Position numbers and translations under genes: made by a program | The notes under the pieces: model-generated | Databases searched by the model: none | The model's input: only the letters and a program-made list of their open reading frames with translations | What the model was told of the DNA's origin: nothing | Source: CAIJXJ01 sp964445115 | GTDB lineage: Bacteria > Pseudomonadota > Gammaproteobacteria > Burkholderiales > Methylophilaceae | Direction: 5' to 3' | Length of the DNA: 64,000 bases | Assembly: GCA_964445115.1 (NCBI GenBank) | Contig: CAYUJU010000003.1 | Coordinates: 44,522 to 108,521, forward strand | Shown: positions 53,948 to 62,713 of the stretch, one piece after another | How the letters are laid out: each line of letters starts with the position of its first letter | Numbering within the stretch: position 1 is the first letter of the stretch

Positions 53948-56047
53948 ATGGGTAAATTATTCAAACAATTCAGTATGGTGGTGGTCGGCTGTCTGGGCCT
54001 GATGATGGGCCAGACGGCGTTCGCCGCTGGCGAAGTTGTGGATAATGGCCAGTTGACCAACAAGATCGAGAGCGTCGATTTCTCCAGTCTGGCCGGGGGC
54101 AAGGTCAATGTCCGGGTGACGTTGACGGAACCGATGCAGAATCCGCCGGCAGGTTTTTCCCTGAATAATCCGCCGCGTATCGCGCTGGATTTTCCCAATG
54201 TGGCGAACGGCACCAACAAAAGCACCATCAAGGTGGACCAGAGCATGCTGAATAGCGTGAGCCTTGCCCAGGGCAAGGGTCGCACACGCATGGTGCTGGA
54301 TCTCAGCAAAACGTCGGCCTATACGACGAGTATTAGCGGTCGGGAAGTGTCTATTCTGGTGCAGCCTCAGGAAGTGTCGACGATCGCGCAGCAGGCGACG
54401 GTGACCCGTTTCGCCGAGTCAGGACTGGCGGATCAGCGACACGTCGTGCAGAACATCGATTTCATGCGCGGCAAGAATGGCGAGGGACGCGTGGTGGTGG
54501 ACTTGTCCGATGCGACGACCGGTATCGACATGAAGCGCCAAGGCAAGAATATCGTGATCGATTTCATCAACGCCGATATCCCTGCGAATCTGGAGCGTCG
54601 TTTGAACGTGGTGAATTTCAATACGCCGGTATTGAATGTAGACGCCATGAAGCAGGGCAAGAATGCGCGCATGATCATCGAGCCCAAGGGCGAGTGGGAG
54701 CATTCCTCCTACCAGGCTGACAAGAAGTTCATCGTCGACGTGAAGCCCATCATCGAGGACCCGACCAAACTGGTGCAAGGTTCTCGCCAGGGTTACAAGG
54801 GAGACAAGCTTTCCCTGAACTTCCAGAACATTGAGGTGCGTTCCGTGCTGCAGGTGATTGCCGACTTTACCGGCTTCAACATCATCACCAGCGACACGGT
54901 CAACGGCAACCTGACCCTGCGTCTCAAGGATGTGCCATGGGATCAAGCCATGGACATCATTATGGAGAGCAAGGGTCTTGCCATGCGTAAGACGGGCAAC
55001 GTGATCTGGGTGGCGCCATCGGAAGAACTTGCCGCGAAGGAAAAGATGAAACTCGAGGCGTCCCAGCAGATCGAGGATCTGGAACCACTGCATACGGAAG
55101 TGTTTGGGCTGAAGTACCAGAAGGCCGAAGCATTCAAGAACATCCTGACCGACAGCAAGCAGAAGATTCTCTCCAAGCGCGGCAGCGCGGTGATCGATCC
55201 GAGGACTAATACTTTGTTCGTGCAGGATACCGCCAAGCATCTGGAAGAGGTGCAGCGCATCCTCAACGTGGTCGATGTGCCGGTACGTCAGGTACTGATC
55301 GAAAGCCGTATCGTGATCGCAGATGAAAGTCTGTCCAAGCGCCTGGGCGCCAAGTTCGGCATCCAGAAGCGTGGCGGTGCCATGAGCGTGGCAGGTACGA
55401 TGGATACCGCACGCAAACTGACGAACGTGCAGGGGAGTGCTGGTGCCACGCTGGGTAGCAGTAACGACCTGAACGTGAATCTGCCTGCGACGGGGGCCGG
55501 TTTGGGGCAGGTGGCGCTGAGCCTGTTCAAGTTGCCGTTTGGCGCATTGATCAACTTGGAGCTCTCGGCATCGGAAGCGGACAACAAGAGCAAGACGATT
55601 TCCAGCCCGCGCGTGATCACGGCCGACCAGAAAAAGGCGACCATCGATTCGGGTGTGGAAATTCCCTACCAGCAGGCGTCAAGCAGCGGCGCAACCAACG
55701 TGTCGTTCAAGAAGGCAACGTTGACGCTGGATGTGACGCCGCATATTACGCCCGACGACAAGATCAGCATGGAGCTGGAAGTCCACAAGGATTCCGTGGG
55801 CGATGTGTTCAACGGTGTGCCATCGATCAATACTCGTAAGGTGACGACCGAAGTGCTGGTGGGTAACGGCGAAACGGCGGTGCTGGGTGGCATTTACGAA
55901 GAAACCAAAACGTCGACCAAAGACAAGGTGCCGTTCTTCGGGGACATCCCGGTCTTTGGACATCTGTTCAAGCGCAATATCGACGACACGACCAAGAACG
56001 AATTGCTGATTTTCATCACGCCGAAGATCATGCAGGAATTCCTGTAA
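53948..56047 (+). CDS. pilQ: Type IV pilus secretin PilQ
   Basis: PilQ forms the outer-membrane channel for the pilus. The 699-residue precursor has a signal peptide (about 1-26, ending AFA). Two AMIN domains bind peptidoglycan (about 30-270). An N0/STN region has DKLSLNFQNIEVRSVLQVIADFTG, an N1 domain follows, and the secretin core (about 450-699) includes VPVRQVLIESRIVIADES and VPFFGDIPVFGHLFKRN. ATG 53948 is preferred over 53942 because GGAG at 53936-53939 is eight bases from it but only two from the first. A strong terminator follows inside aroK. Confidence 0.95.
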   Translation: MGKLFKQFSMVVVGCLGLMMGQTAFAAGEVVDNGQLTNKIESVDFSSLAGGKVNVRVTLTEPMQNPPAGFSLNNPPRIALDFPNVANGTNKSTIKVDQSMLNSVSLAQGKGRTRMVLDLSKTSAYTTSISGREVSILVQPQEVSTIAQQATVTRFAESGLADQRHVVQNIDFMRGKNGEGRVVVDLSDATTGIDMKRQGKNIVIDFINADIPANLERRLNVVNFNTPVLNVDAMKQGKNARMIIEPKGEWEHSSYQADKKFIVDVKPIIEDPTKLVQGSRQGYKGDKLSLNFQNIEVRSVLQVIADFTGFNIITSDTVNGNLTLRLKDVPWDQAMDIIMESKGLAMRKTGNVIWVAPSEELAAKEKMKLEASQQIEDLEPLHTEVFGLKYQKAEAFKNILTDSKQKILSKRGSAVIDPRTNTLFVQDTAKHLEEVQRILNVVDVPVRQVLIESRIVIADESLSKRLGAKFGIQKRGGAMSVAGTMDTARKLTNVQGSAGATLGSSNDLNVNLPATGAGLGQVALSLFKLPFGALINLELSASEADNKSKTISSPRVITADQKKATIDSGVEIPYQQASSSGATNVSFKKATLTLDVTPHITPDDKISMELEVHKDSVGDVFNGVPSINTRKVTTEVLVGNGETAVLGGIYEETKTSTKDKVPFFGDIPVFGHLFKRNIDDTTKNELLIFITPKIMQEFL

Positions 56048-56073
56048 ATTTCAGGAATCAAGCCGCTTCAGCT

Positions 56074-56109
56074 AAAATGCCCGTCATGAAAGTGACGGGC
56101 AATTTTTTT
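56074..56109 (+). terminator. Intrinsic terminator hairpin overlapping the start of aroK
   Basis: GCCCGTCA (56079-56086) pairs perfectly with TGACGGGC (56093-56100) around a six-base loop. One more T-A pair closes the base. Seven Ts (56103-56109) follow and AAAA (56074-56077) precedes, so it looks like a full Rho-independent terminator. It ends the pil operon 30-60 bases after pilQ, yet it lies within codons 1-11 of aroK, whose ATGs are at 56077 and 56086. Confidence 0.8.
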
Positions 56110-56613
56110 CTGGTGGGGCTGATGGGGGCGGGCAAGACGACGGTCGGCAAGGTGCTGGCCAAGCACTTGCACAAGACCTTTTACGACTCCGACCATGAGA
56201 TCGAGCATCGCACCGGGGTCAACATTCCCTTGATCTTCGAACTGGAAGGGGAGCCCGGATTCCGCAAGCGCGAAACGGCGACTATCGAGGAGTTGGTGAA
56301 GTTGCGGGATGTGGTGATCGCCACTGGCGGCGGTGCGGTGCTGGCCAGGCAGAATCGGGAAAACCTGAGCCAGAACGGTACGGTGATTTACCTGTGCGCC
56401 CAGCCGGAAGAATTGTTTCATCGCACGCGCGGCGACAAAAATCGTCCGTTGCTGCAAACCGATAACCCCCAAGCCCGGCTGGAAAAGCTTTATCAGGAGC
56501 GGGATCCGCTCTATCGTGAAATCGCGGACATTATCGTGGACACAGGCGACCAGTCCGTCAGCGCCATCGTGTCGCAACTTGAAACGCTACTGAACGACTA
56601 TGCAAACACTTAA
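56077..56613 (+). CDS. aroK: Shikimate kinase
   Basis: AroK phosphorylates shikimate on the chorismate pathway. The 178-residue protein has the Walker A loop FFLVGLMGAGKTTVGKVLA, the shikimate-binding DSDHEIEHRTG, the IFELEGEPGFRKRE loop and the GGGAV motif. ATG 56077 or ATG 56086 could start it; neither has a good ribosome site, and either lies in the terminator stem-loop described at 56074-56109. It overlaps aroB by 14 bases. The pilQ-aroK-aroB order is conserved. Confidence 0.95.
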   Translation: MPVMKVTGNFFLVGLMGAGKTTVGKVLAKHLHKTFYDSDHEIEHRTGVNIPLIFELEGEPGFRKRETATIEELVKLRDVVIATGGGAVLARQNRENLSQNGTVIYLCAQPEELFHRTRGDKNRPLLQTDNPQARLEKLYQERDPLYREIADIIVDTGDQSVSAIVSQLETLLNDYANT

Positions 56614-57676
56614 GGTTGATCTGGGCGACCGCGCCTACCCCATTCATATCGGCCAGTCCCTGCTGGGCAATGCCGAGTTGCTGTTGCCGCATCTCAAGCG
56701 CAAACAGGTGGCGGTGGTGACCAATACCACCGTGGCCCCGCTCTATCTGGAGGCTCTTGCCCAGCCGTTGCGGGATGCCGGTGTCTCCGTGCTGCCCATC
56801 GTGCTGCCGGATGGCGAGCAGTTCAAGAACGCGGAAACGTTAAATCTGATCTACGACGCGCTGCTGGAGCACCGTTGCGAGCGCAATACCACGCTGGTGG
56901 CGCTGGGGGGCGGCGTGATCGGTGACATGACAGGTTACGCGGCGGCGACCTTCCTGCGCGGCGTGCCCTTCATCCAGGCGCCGACCACCCTGCTGTCGCA
57001 GGTCGATTCCTCAGTCGGCGGCAAAACCGGGATCAACCACCCGCGCGGCAAGAACATGATCGGTGCCTTCTACCAGCCACAGGTCGTACTGGCCGATACC
57101 AGCACGCTCAATACCTTGCCGGATCGCGAGTTGTCGGCCGGTCTGGCGGAAATCATCAAGTACGGGCTCATTCGCGACCTGCCCTTCTTCGAGTGGCTGG
57201 AGGCGAATATGGCGCGTCTGGTCGCCCGAGATCCGGAAGCGCTGGCCTATGCCATCTATCGCTCTTGCGAAAACAAGGCGGAAGTCGTCGCGGCGGACGA
57301 ACGCGAGAGCGGCGAGCGTGCCTTGCTCAACCTGGGGCACACCTTCGGCCATGCCATCGAGAACGGCATGGGCTACGGCGTCTGGCTGCATGGCGAAGCC
57401 GTCGCGGCTGGCACCATGCTGGCGGCCGAGATGTCCTGCCGTCTGGGCTGGATGACGCAGGAAGATGTTGCCCGTACCGAGCGCCTGTTCAAGGCGGCGA
57501 ATTTGCCGACGGTGCCGCCGGACCTAGGCGTGGACACCTATCTGGACCTGATGGGGCTGGACAAGAAGGTGGCCGATGGCAGGATTCGCCTGATCCTGCT
57601 GCAGGGCATCGGCAAGTCGCTCATGACTGGGGATTATCCGCAGGACGTGCTGCGCCAAACGCTGGCCCGCGCATGA
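56600..57676 (+). CDS. aroB: 3-dehydroquinate synthase
   Basis: AroB converts DAHP to 3-dehydroquinate using NAD and a divalent metal. The 358-residue protein contains LPDGEQFKNAETLN, VALGGGVIGDMTGYAAATFLRGV, PTTLLSQVDSSVGGKTGINHP and LNLGHTFGHAIENGMGYGVWLHGEAVAAG split over adjoining parts, which includes the metal-binding His residues. Length is that of E. coli AroB (362). Its TGA overlaps the dgt ATG (ATGATG). Confidence 0.97.
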   Translation: MQTLKVDLGDRAYPIHIGQSLLGNAELLLPHLKRKQVAVVTNTTVAPLYLEALAQPLRDAGVSVLPIVLPDGEQFKNAETLNLIYDALLEHRCERNTTLVALGGGVIGDMTGYAAATFLRGVPFIQAPTTLLSQVDSSVGGKTGINHPRGKNMIGAFYQPQVVLADTSTLNTLPDRELSAGLAEIIKYGLIRDLPFFEWLEANMARLVARDPEALAYAIYRSCENKAEVVAADERESGERALLNLGHTFGHAIENGMGYGVWLHGEAVAAGTMLAAEMSCRLGWMTQEDVARTERLFKAANLPTVPPDLGVDTYLDLMGLDKKVADGRIRLILLQGIGKSLMTGDYPQDVLRQTLARA

Positions 57677-58800
57677 TGCCGCTCGCCCCCTACGCTGCCG
57701 ATCCCGCACAATCCCGTGGCCGAACACTGGCTGAAGGGGCGCCCGAGGGTCGTAACGAGTTTCAGCGCGACCGTGACCGCATTATCCATTCGACGGCATT
57801 CCGGCGGCTGGAATACAAGACCCAGGTATTTGTGAATCACGAGGGCGACCTGTTCCGGACGCGCCTGACGCACAGCATTGAAGTCGCGCAGATTGGTCGC
57901 AGCATCGCCCGCAACCTCGGGCTGCACGAGGATCTGGTCGAGGCCATCGCGCTGGCGCACGATCTTGGCCATACCCCGTTTGGCCATGCCGGACAGGATG
58001 CGCTGAACGCATGCATGCAGGCCTATGGCGGCTTCGAACATAACCTGCAGTCGTTACGGGTGGTGGATGTGCTGGAACAACGCTATGCGGAGTTTGATGG
58101 CCTGAACCTCACGTTCGAGGTGCGGGAAGGCATTCTCAAGCACTGTTCGCTGCAGAACGCGCGACAACTGGGTGACGTTGGGCAGCGTTTCCTCGATAAG
58201 ACCCAGCCGTCGCTGGAAGCGCAGGTTGCCAATCTGGCGGACGAAATCGCCTATAACAACCACGATGTCGATGACGGTCTGCGTTCAGGGCTGATTACGC
58301 TGGCCCAGTTGTCGGATGTCGAGGTGTTCGCCCGGCATCTGGGGGAAGTGAAAAGCCGCTACCCTGGACTGGGCGAGCGCAAACTGGTGCATGAAACCGT
58401 GCGGCGTATGATCAATGCGCTGGTGCAGGACCTGTGCCGTCAGAGTGGCGAGAACATCGCGCAGGCCAATCCGCAGCGCATCGACGATGTGCGGGCTGCC
58501 AGCCCCCTGATCGCTTTCAGCCCGGAAATGCAACGCCAGCAACGCGAACTGAAGCAGTTCCTGCGCGCCAACCTGTACCGGCACTACCGGGTCAACCGCA
58601 TGAGCAGCAAGGCGCAACGCATCATCCGCGAACTGTTTGCCGTGTTCATGGAAGACACCACCCTGATGCCGGACGAGTTTCAGGACCGTGCCAAGGCCGA
58701 CAAGCCGCGTGCCGTGGCCGATTACATTGCTGGCATGACCGATCGCTACGCCATTCGTGAGTATCGCCGTTTGTTTACCGTGGAAGAGCAGCCACTCTAG
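57673..58800 (+). CDS. dgt: dGTP triphosphohydrolase-like HD protein
   Basis: Dgt-type enzymes remove triphosphate from dNTPs, adjusting nucleotide pools. The 375-residue protein has the HD-domain metal residues in FRTRLTHSIEVAQIGR and AIALAHDLGHTPFGHAGQDAL, NEFQRDRDRIIHSTAFRRLEYKTQVF near the start, and DEIAYNNHDVDDGL later. It belongs to the shorter type-2 dGTPase-like group rather than the 505-residue E. coli form. The start at 57673 (ATGATG overlapping the aroB TGA) is chosen; an extended frame back to 57193 is only a shadow of aroB. Confidence 0.93.
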   Translation: MMPLAPYAADPAQSRGRTLAEGAPEGRNEFQRDRDRIIHSTAFRRLEYKTQVFVNHEGDLFRTRLTHSIEVAQIGRSIARNLGLHEDLVEAIALAHDLGHTPFGHAGQDALNACMQAYGGFEHNLQSLRVVDVLEQRYAEFDGLNLTFEVREGILKHCSLQNARQLGDVGQRFLDKTQPSLEAQVANLADEIAYNNHDVDDGLRSGLITLAQLSDVEVFARHLGEVKSRYPGLGERKLVHETVRRMINALVQDLCRQSGENIAQANPQRIDDVRAASPLIAFSPEMQRQQRELKQFLRANLYRHYRVNRMSSKAQRIIRELFAVFMEDTTLMPDEFQDRAKADKPRAVADYIAGMTDRYAIREYRRLFTVEEQPL

Positions 58801-58830
58801 CTTTTCTGTACTAATTCAAGCGGGTGCGAG

Positions 58831-59868
58831 CTAACTAATGGCCGTTCCCAAAAAATCCCCGATCAAATACGTCACGGCCCCGGCTACCGTGCCGATCAGC
58901 AACATGCGCATGCCGCCCAGCACGGCGCCTCGGCCGGTGAAGAGCGAGAGGGTGGCACCGATGGCGAACAGGGCGATTGCGGTCAGGGTGACGGAGGCCA
59001 GCATGGCCTGGTGCTGCATCTCCAACAAAAACGGTAGCAGTGGAATCACGCCGCCGCCGACAAACGCAAAGAAGGATGACACTGCGGCGACCCAGGGGGA
59101 GCCGAGTTCATCCGGGTTCAGACCTAATTCTTCTCTCGCCAGGGTGTCCAGCCCCATCTCCGGGTCGGCGACCATGCGGCGGGCCATCGCCAGCGCTTCG
59201 TCTTCGGGCATGCCGCGGGCGCTGTAGATCAGGGCGAGTTCTCCCGCTTCTTCTTCCGGGTATTGGGCCAGCTCGTCGCGTTCGAGACAGATCTGATATT
59301 CGAACATCTCTCGCTGCGAGCGCATGGAGATGTATTCCCCCGCCGCCATCGAGAAGGCACCTGCCAGTAGGCCGGCCACGCCGGTCAGCAGAATCGCGCC
59401 ATGGTCGCTGGCGGCCCCTGCGACGCCCATGACCAGGCAGGCGATGGAGACCAAGCCGTCATTGACGCCGAACACGGCGGCACGCAGCCCGCCGGAGGCG
59501 CTGCTGCCTCGATGGCTGGCGCCGACTTCGTCCAGCGAGGTGGGCATGGGGTGGCCACCCGGGTGCCGGCTGGAATATACCGACAGGCCGCGAATCTTGA
59601 TCGCAGCGAGAATGGGCCGGACTTTGCGTGGGCCGAAGCGTTTCACCAGCCAGGCAACGACGCGCACGCGGGTGTCGGGTGTGTATTTGTCCGGTGCAGA
59701 CTGCCCCGATTTTTTCAGTTCTGTCGCCCAAAGGGTGGCCTGGTGGTCAGCTTCCTTGGCGAGCTCAAGAAACAGCAACTGTTTGGGCGTGCCGCTTTCC
59801 TGATCGGAGATGATGCGGTACAGGTAGGCGGAGCGCTTTTCTTCTTTCCAGCTATCGAGGGCGTGCAT
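58831..59868 (-). CDS. VIT1/CCC1-family metal transporter with N-terminal ferritin-like domain
   Basis: This 345-residue protein joins two parts. Residues about 1-95 are helical, with WKEEKRSAYLYRIISDQE and LFLELAKEADHQATLWATEL, resembling a rubrerythrin/ferritin-like fold that binds iron. Residues about 120-345 are the VIT family with about five membrane helices, including FGVNDGLVSIACLVMGVAGA and MAAGEYISMRSQREMFE, and a cytoplasmic helix pair between. Such proteins export or sequester iron or manganese. Direction of transport and metal cannot be told. It is convergent with dgt. Confidence 0.85.
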   Translation of the reverse strand: MHALDSWKEEKRSAYLYRIISDQESGTPKQLLFLELAKEADHQATLWATELKKSGQSAPDKYTPDTRVRVVAWLVKRFGPRKVRPILAAIKIRGLSVYSSRHPGGHPMPTSLDEVGASHRGSSASGGLRAAVFGVNDGLVSIACLVMGVAGAASDHGAILLTGVAGLLAGAFSMAAGEYISMRSQREMFEYQICLERDELAQYPEEEAGELALIYSARGMPEDEALAMARRMVADPEMGLDTLAREELGLNPDELGSPWVAAVSSFFAFVGGGVIPLLPFLLEMQHQAMLASVTLTAIALFAIGATLSLFTGRGAVLGGMRMLLIGTVAGAVTYLIGDFLGTAIS

Positions 59869-59876
59869 GATGATCC

Positions 59877-61370
59877 TTAGGTCTCTTCATGGCGGCGGTA
59901 GCGCAGGGCTTCCGCGATGTGTTGCGATTGTACGACGTTGGTGCCTGCCAGGTCGGCGATGCTGCGCGCCACCTTGAGGATGCGGTGGTAGGCGCGGGCG
60001 GAGAGGTTGAGGCGAGTCATGGCCTGGCGCAGAAGGGTCATGCCGGCGTCGTCCGGTGTGCAGTGTTGTTCGATTTCCTGTCCGGCGAGTTGGGCATTGG
60101 CTTTGCCCTGACGTGCGAGTTGCTGCTGTCGGGCGGCTTCAACGCGGGCGCGGATGGTCGCGCTGGATTCGCCGCGGCTGGCAGTGGTGAGTTCGGCTTC
60201 TGGCAGCGCTGCGACTTCGACATGCAGGTCGATACGGTCGAGCAAGGGGCCGGAAATGCGGGCGCGGTAGCGGTGCACCTGATCGGGCGTGCAGCGGCAC
60301 TTCTGGTTGTGGTGGCCGAGATAGCCGCACGGGCATGGGTTCATGGCGGCGATTAGCTGGAAGCGGGCGGGAAAATCGGCCTGCCGTGCGGCGCGGGAAA
60401 TGGTGATGTGGCCGGATTCGAGCGGTTCGCGCAGGACTTCGAGTACGGATCGGGAAAATTCCGGCAGTTCGTCCAGAAACAGCACGCCGTGGTGCGCCAG
60501 GGAAATCTCACCCGGTTTGGGCGTGTTGCCGCCGCCCACCAGCGCGACGCCAGAGGCGGTGTGGTGTGGGCTGCGGAAGGGGCGTTGCTTCCAGCGCTCC
60601 TGCGTGAAACCGCCCACCAGCGACTGGATGGCGGCGGATTCGAGCGCTTCGTCTTCCGTCATGTCGGGCAGGATGCCGGGGAAGCGCGCCGCCAGCATTG
60701 ACTTGCCGGTGCCCGGTGGGCCGGCCATGAGCACGCTATGGTCGCCGGCCGCGGCGATTTCCAGTGCGCGTTTGGGTAGCAACTGCCCTTTGACGTCGGC
60801 GAAGTCCGGATAGCTGGATATGCCGCTGGTGACCAGCGCTGCCTGCCTTGCCAGCGGAGTGTGGCCGGCGAGGTGGGCGCAGACTTCGAGCAGGGAGCGC
60901 GCGGGGTAGATGTCCGCGTGTTGTACCAGCGCGGCTTCGTGGGCGCTCTCGGTGGGCAGGATGAAGGCGCGGCCATCGCGGCTGGCCTTAAGCGTCATGG
61001 CCAGTGCTCCCCGCACCGGACGCAGTTCTCCGGTCAGCGCCAGCTCGCCGGCAAACTCGTGCTGGGCCAGCCGGTCCTGCGGGATTTGCCCGCTGGCGGC
61101 CAGAATGCCGAGCGCGATGGGCAGGTCGAAGCGACCGCTTTCCTTGGGCAGGTCGGCCGGTGCCAGGTTGACGGTGATGCGTCGCGCAGGAAATTCGAAA
61201 CGTGACGTTTGCAGCGCGGCACGTACGCGATCCTTGCTTTCCTTCACCTCGGCTTCGGGCAGGCCGACGATCTGGAAACTGGGCAAGCCGTTGGCGAGGT
61301 GCACCTCGACTGTGACCAGCGGGGCATCCATGCCGGAGAGAGCCCGGCTGTGCAGCACGGCGAGCGACAT
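59877..61370 (-). CDS. comM: YifB/ComM family Mg-chelatase-like AAA+ ATPase
   Basis: ComM is a hexameric helicase promoting branch migration during natural transformation. The 497-residue protein has an N-terminal Lon-like fold (LHSRALSGMDAPLVTVEVHL, VGLPEAEVKESKDRVRAAL). The AAA+ module shows Walker A (AGPPGTGKSMLAARFPGILP) and the zinc-like MNPCPCGYLGH segment. The C-terminal Mg-chelatase domain has LNLSARAYHRILKVARSIADL. Along with the type IV pilus genes this hints at competence, which is inference. ubiK lies six bases upstream in the same direction. Confidence 0.93.
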   Translation of the reverse strand: MSLAVLHSRALSGMDAPLVTVEVHLANGLPSFQIVGLPEAEVKESKDRVRAALQTSRFEFPARRITVNLAPADLPKESGRFDLPIALGILAASGQIPQDRLAQHEFAGELALTGELRPVRGALAMTLKASRDGRAFILPTESAHEAALVQHADIYPARSLLEVCAHLAGHTPLARQAALVTSGISSYPDFADVKGQLLPKRALEIAAAGDHSVLMAGPPGTGKSMLAARFPGILPDMTEDEALESAAIQSLVGGFTQERWKQRPFRSPHHTASGVALVGGGNTPKPGEISLAHHGVLFLDELPEFSRSVLEVLREPLESGHITISRAARQADFPARFQLIAAMNPCPCGYLGHHNQKCRCTPDQVHRYRARISGPLLDRIDLHVEVAALPEAELTTASRGESSATIRARVEAARQQQLARQGKANAQLAGQEIEQHCTPDDAGMTLLRQAMTRLNLSARAYHRILKVARSIADLAGTNVVQSQHIAEALRYRRHEET

Positions 61371-61376
61371 CGGACG

Positions 61377-61622
61377 TCAGTCTTGATCGGTGGGGGGCGT
61401 TTCCAGCGCCGCGAGGCGGGCTTCCAGCGCCGTGAGTTGTTCCCGCGTGCGTTGCAGCACCTGGGTTTGCACGTCGAACTCCTCGCGGGTGACCAGGTCG
61501 AGCTTGGCGAAAACGCTTTGCAGCAGGGGCTTCAGATTTTTCTCGAGGTCGGCGACCGGAGATTCCGCGATTAGCCCGCTGATACGGCGGCTGATGTCGT
61601 CGATGATTTTGCTGTCCAGCAT
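61377..61622 (-). CDS. ubiK: Ubiquinone biosynthesis accessory factor UbiK (BMFP family)
   Basis: This 81-residue protein is largely alpha-helical. An N-terminal membrane-active amphipathic part (IIDDISRRISGLIAESPVAD) is followed by FAKLDLVTREEFDVQTQVL and a coiled coil (RTREQLTALEARLAALE) typical of UbiK/YqiC. It assists the UbiJ ubiquinone-synthesis complex. It is probably cotranscribed with comM. Its promoter must lie in the 256-base region shared with the nitrogen-regulated unit. Confidence 0.92.
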   Translation of the reverse strand: MLDSKIIDDISRRISGLIAESPVADLEKNLKPLLQSVFAKLDLVTREEFDVQTQVLQRTREQLTALEARLAALETPPTDQD

Positions 61623-61694
61623 GGCGAACTCCTGATTCTGAAAACAAATCGCAGTTTATCAAAGAGCCCAGTTCTGTGCGTGCGGATGAGCGGC

Positions 61695-61711
61695 TGCACT
61701 CGTGTGGTGCG
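61695..61711 (+). promoter_or_regulatory. NtrC-like binding site 1
   Basis: TGCACTCGTGTGGTGCG carries GCAC and GTGC half-sites seven bases apart, the NtrC dyad (TGCACC-N5-GGTGCA). Its centre is about 128 bases before the predicted sigma-54 start. Confidence 0.7.
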
Positions 61712-61725
61712 GTGGGTGCGGCAGA

Positions 61726-61742
61726 TGCACTGCATGAGTGCC
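61726..61742 (+). promoter_or_regulatory. NtrC-like binding site 2
   Basis: TGCACTGCATGAGTGCC has the same GCAC-N7-GTGC dyad. Its centre is 31 bases (three helical turns) from that of site 1 and about 97 bases before the predicted start, like the paired enhancer sites of enteric glnA. Confidence 0.7.
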
Positions 61743-61804
61743 GGGCAGGGTGATGTTGTGAAGGTTTGTTGTGTAACATGATGAAAAATATCATTAAATA
61801 ATCC

Positions 61805-61820
61805 TGGCACGAGGGTTGCT
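61805..61820 (+). promoter_or_regulatory. Sigma-54 (RpoN) promoter
   Basis: TGGCACGAGGGTTGCT matches the consensus TGGCACGRNNNTTGCW at every defined position, with GG and GC exactly ten bases apart. Transcription would start near 61831, ahead of the porin ATG at 61879. An AT-rich stretch with an IHF-like sequence (61789-61801, two mismatches) lies between promoter and NtrC-like sites. Confidence 0.88.
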
Positions 61821-61878
61821 TGAGTGTGCATGCCTTAATTTCACAAACCTTATTTTTTATGCAACGAAAGGAAAGAGG

Positions 61879-62703
61879 ATGAACAAGAAACTGATAGGTC
61901 TGCTCGTATTGGGCACGTTGTCGAATGCGGCAATTGCAGATGAAGCTGTCGCCCAGGCAACGGCAGAACCGGCATCTCCGCACACTTTCACTTACAACAT
62001 CGGATTGTTTAGCCAGTACATCTTCCGCGGCCTGACCCAGACCGGAGAGGAACTGGCACTGCAGGGTGGCGTCGATTACTCCCACGCCAGTGGTTTCTAT
62101 GCCGGCGCCTGGGCTTCCAACATCAGCTGGCTGGAAGACAGCAATGCATACAAGAACTCCAGTCTGGAACTGGATATCTATGGCGGCTACCGCAATACCT
62201 TCGGCGAGACCGGAATCGGCTACGACGTAGGTCTGCTGCAGTACCTCTATCCGGGCGACAAGGTGGCCGCGGCGACGATTGACGATGCCGAAACCACCGA
62301 AGTCTACGGCGCACTGAGCTGGAAGTGGCTGCAGGGCAAAGTGTCCTATGTCGTGTCGGATGATGCGTGGGGGGTGACGGATGCCGACGGCAGCTGGTAT
62401 TCCGAACTGAACGCCAATGTCCCCATCGCTGAGAGCGGCTTCACTGTGATTGCTCACATCGGTCGTCAGAAATTTGACGGCGGCAGCCCGACCAGCCTGT
62501 CCGCCGCCGCGCTGGGGTGCAATGACAATGATTGCCTGAGCTACACGGACTGGAAGCTGGGGCTGAGCAAATCCTTCAGCAACGGGATCAACGTCGGCGG
62601 TTACTACACCGATACGAACGCCAAGCGGGCCGTCTGGACCGATGCGTCCGGTCAGAACCTGGGCGATAACCAGTTCACCGTATTCGTGCAGAAGGCGTTC
62701 TAA
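61879..62703 (+). CDS. TorF family putative outer-membrane porin
   Basis: This 274-residue protein has a signal peptide (about 1-21, ending AAIA). It then shows alternating beta-strand sequence with aromatic girdles (FTYNIGLFSQYIFRGLTQTG, GGVDYSHASGFYAGAWASN) and a C-terminal phenylalanine (FTVFVQKAF) that marks outer-membrane barrels. It matches a family found ahead of glnK-amtB in betaproteobacteria. It probably helps ammonium or organic-nitrogen entry under limitation, inferred from the shared sigma-54/NtrC-type promoter. ATG 61879 follows GAAAGAGG. Confidence 0.88.
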   Translation: MNKKLIGLLVLGTLSNAAIADEAVAQATAEPASPHTFTYNIGLFSQYIFRGLTQTGEELALQGGVDYSHASGFYAGAWASNISWLEDSNAYKNSSLELDIYGGYRNTFGETGIGYDVGLLQYLYPGDKVAAATIDDAETTEVYGALSWKWLQGKVSYVVSDDAWGVTDADGSWYSELNANVPIAESGFTVIAHIGRQKFDGGSPTSLSAAALGCNDNDCLSYTDWKLGLSKSFSNGINVGGYYTDTNAKRAVWTDASGQNLGDNQFTVFVQKAF

Positions 62704-62713
62704 AGCGGCCAGC

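Noticed and set aside
57193..57672. Upstream extension of the dgt frame by 160 codons
   Set aside because: It lies entirely within aroB in another frame and reads as low-information Arg/Gly-rich sequence; dgt family proteins start near 57673.
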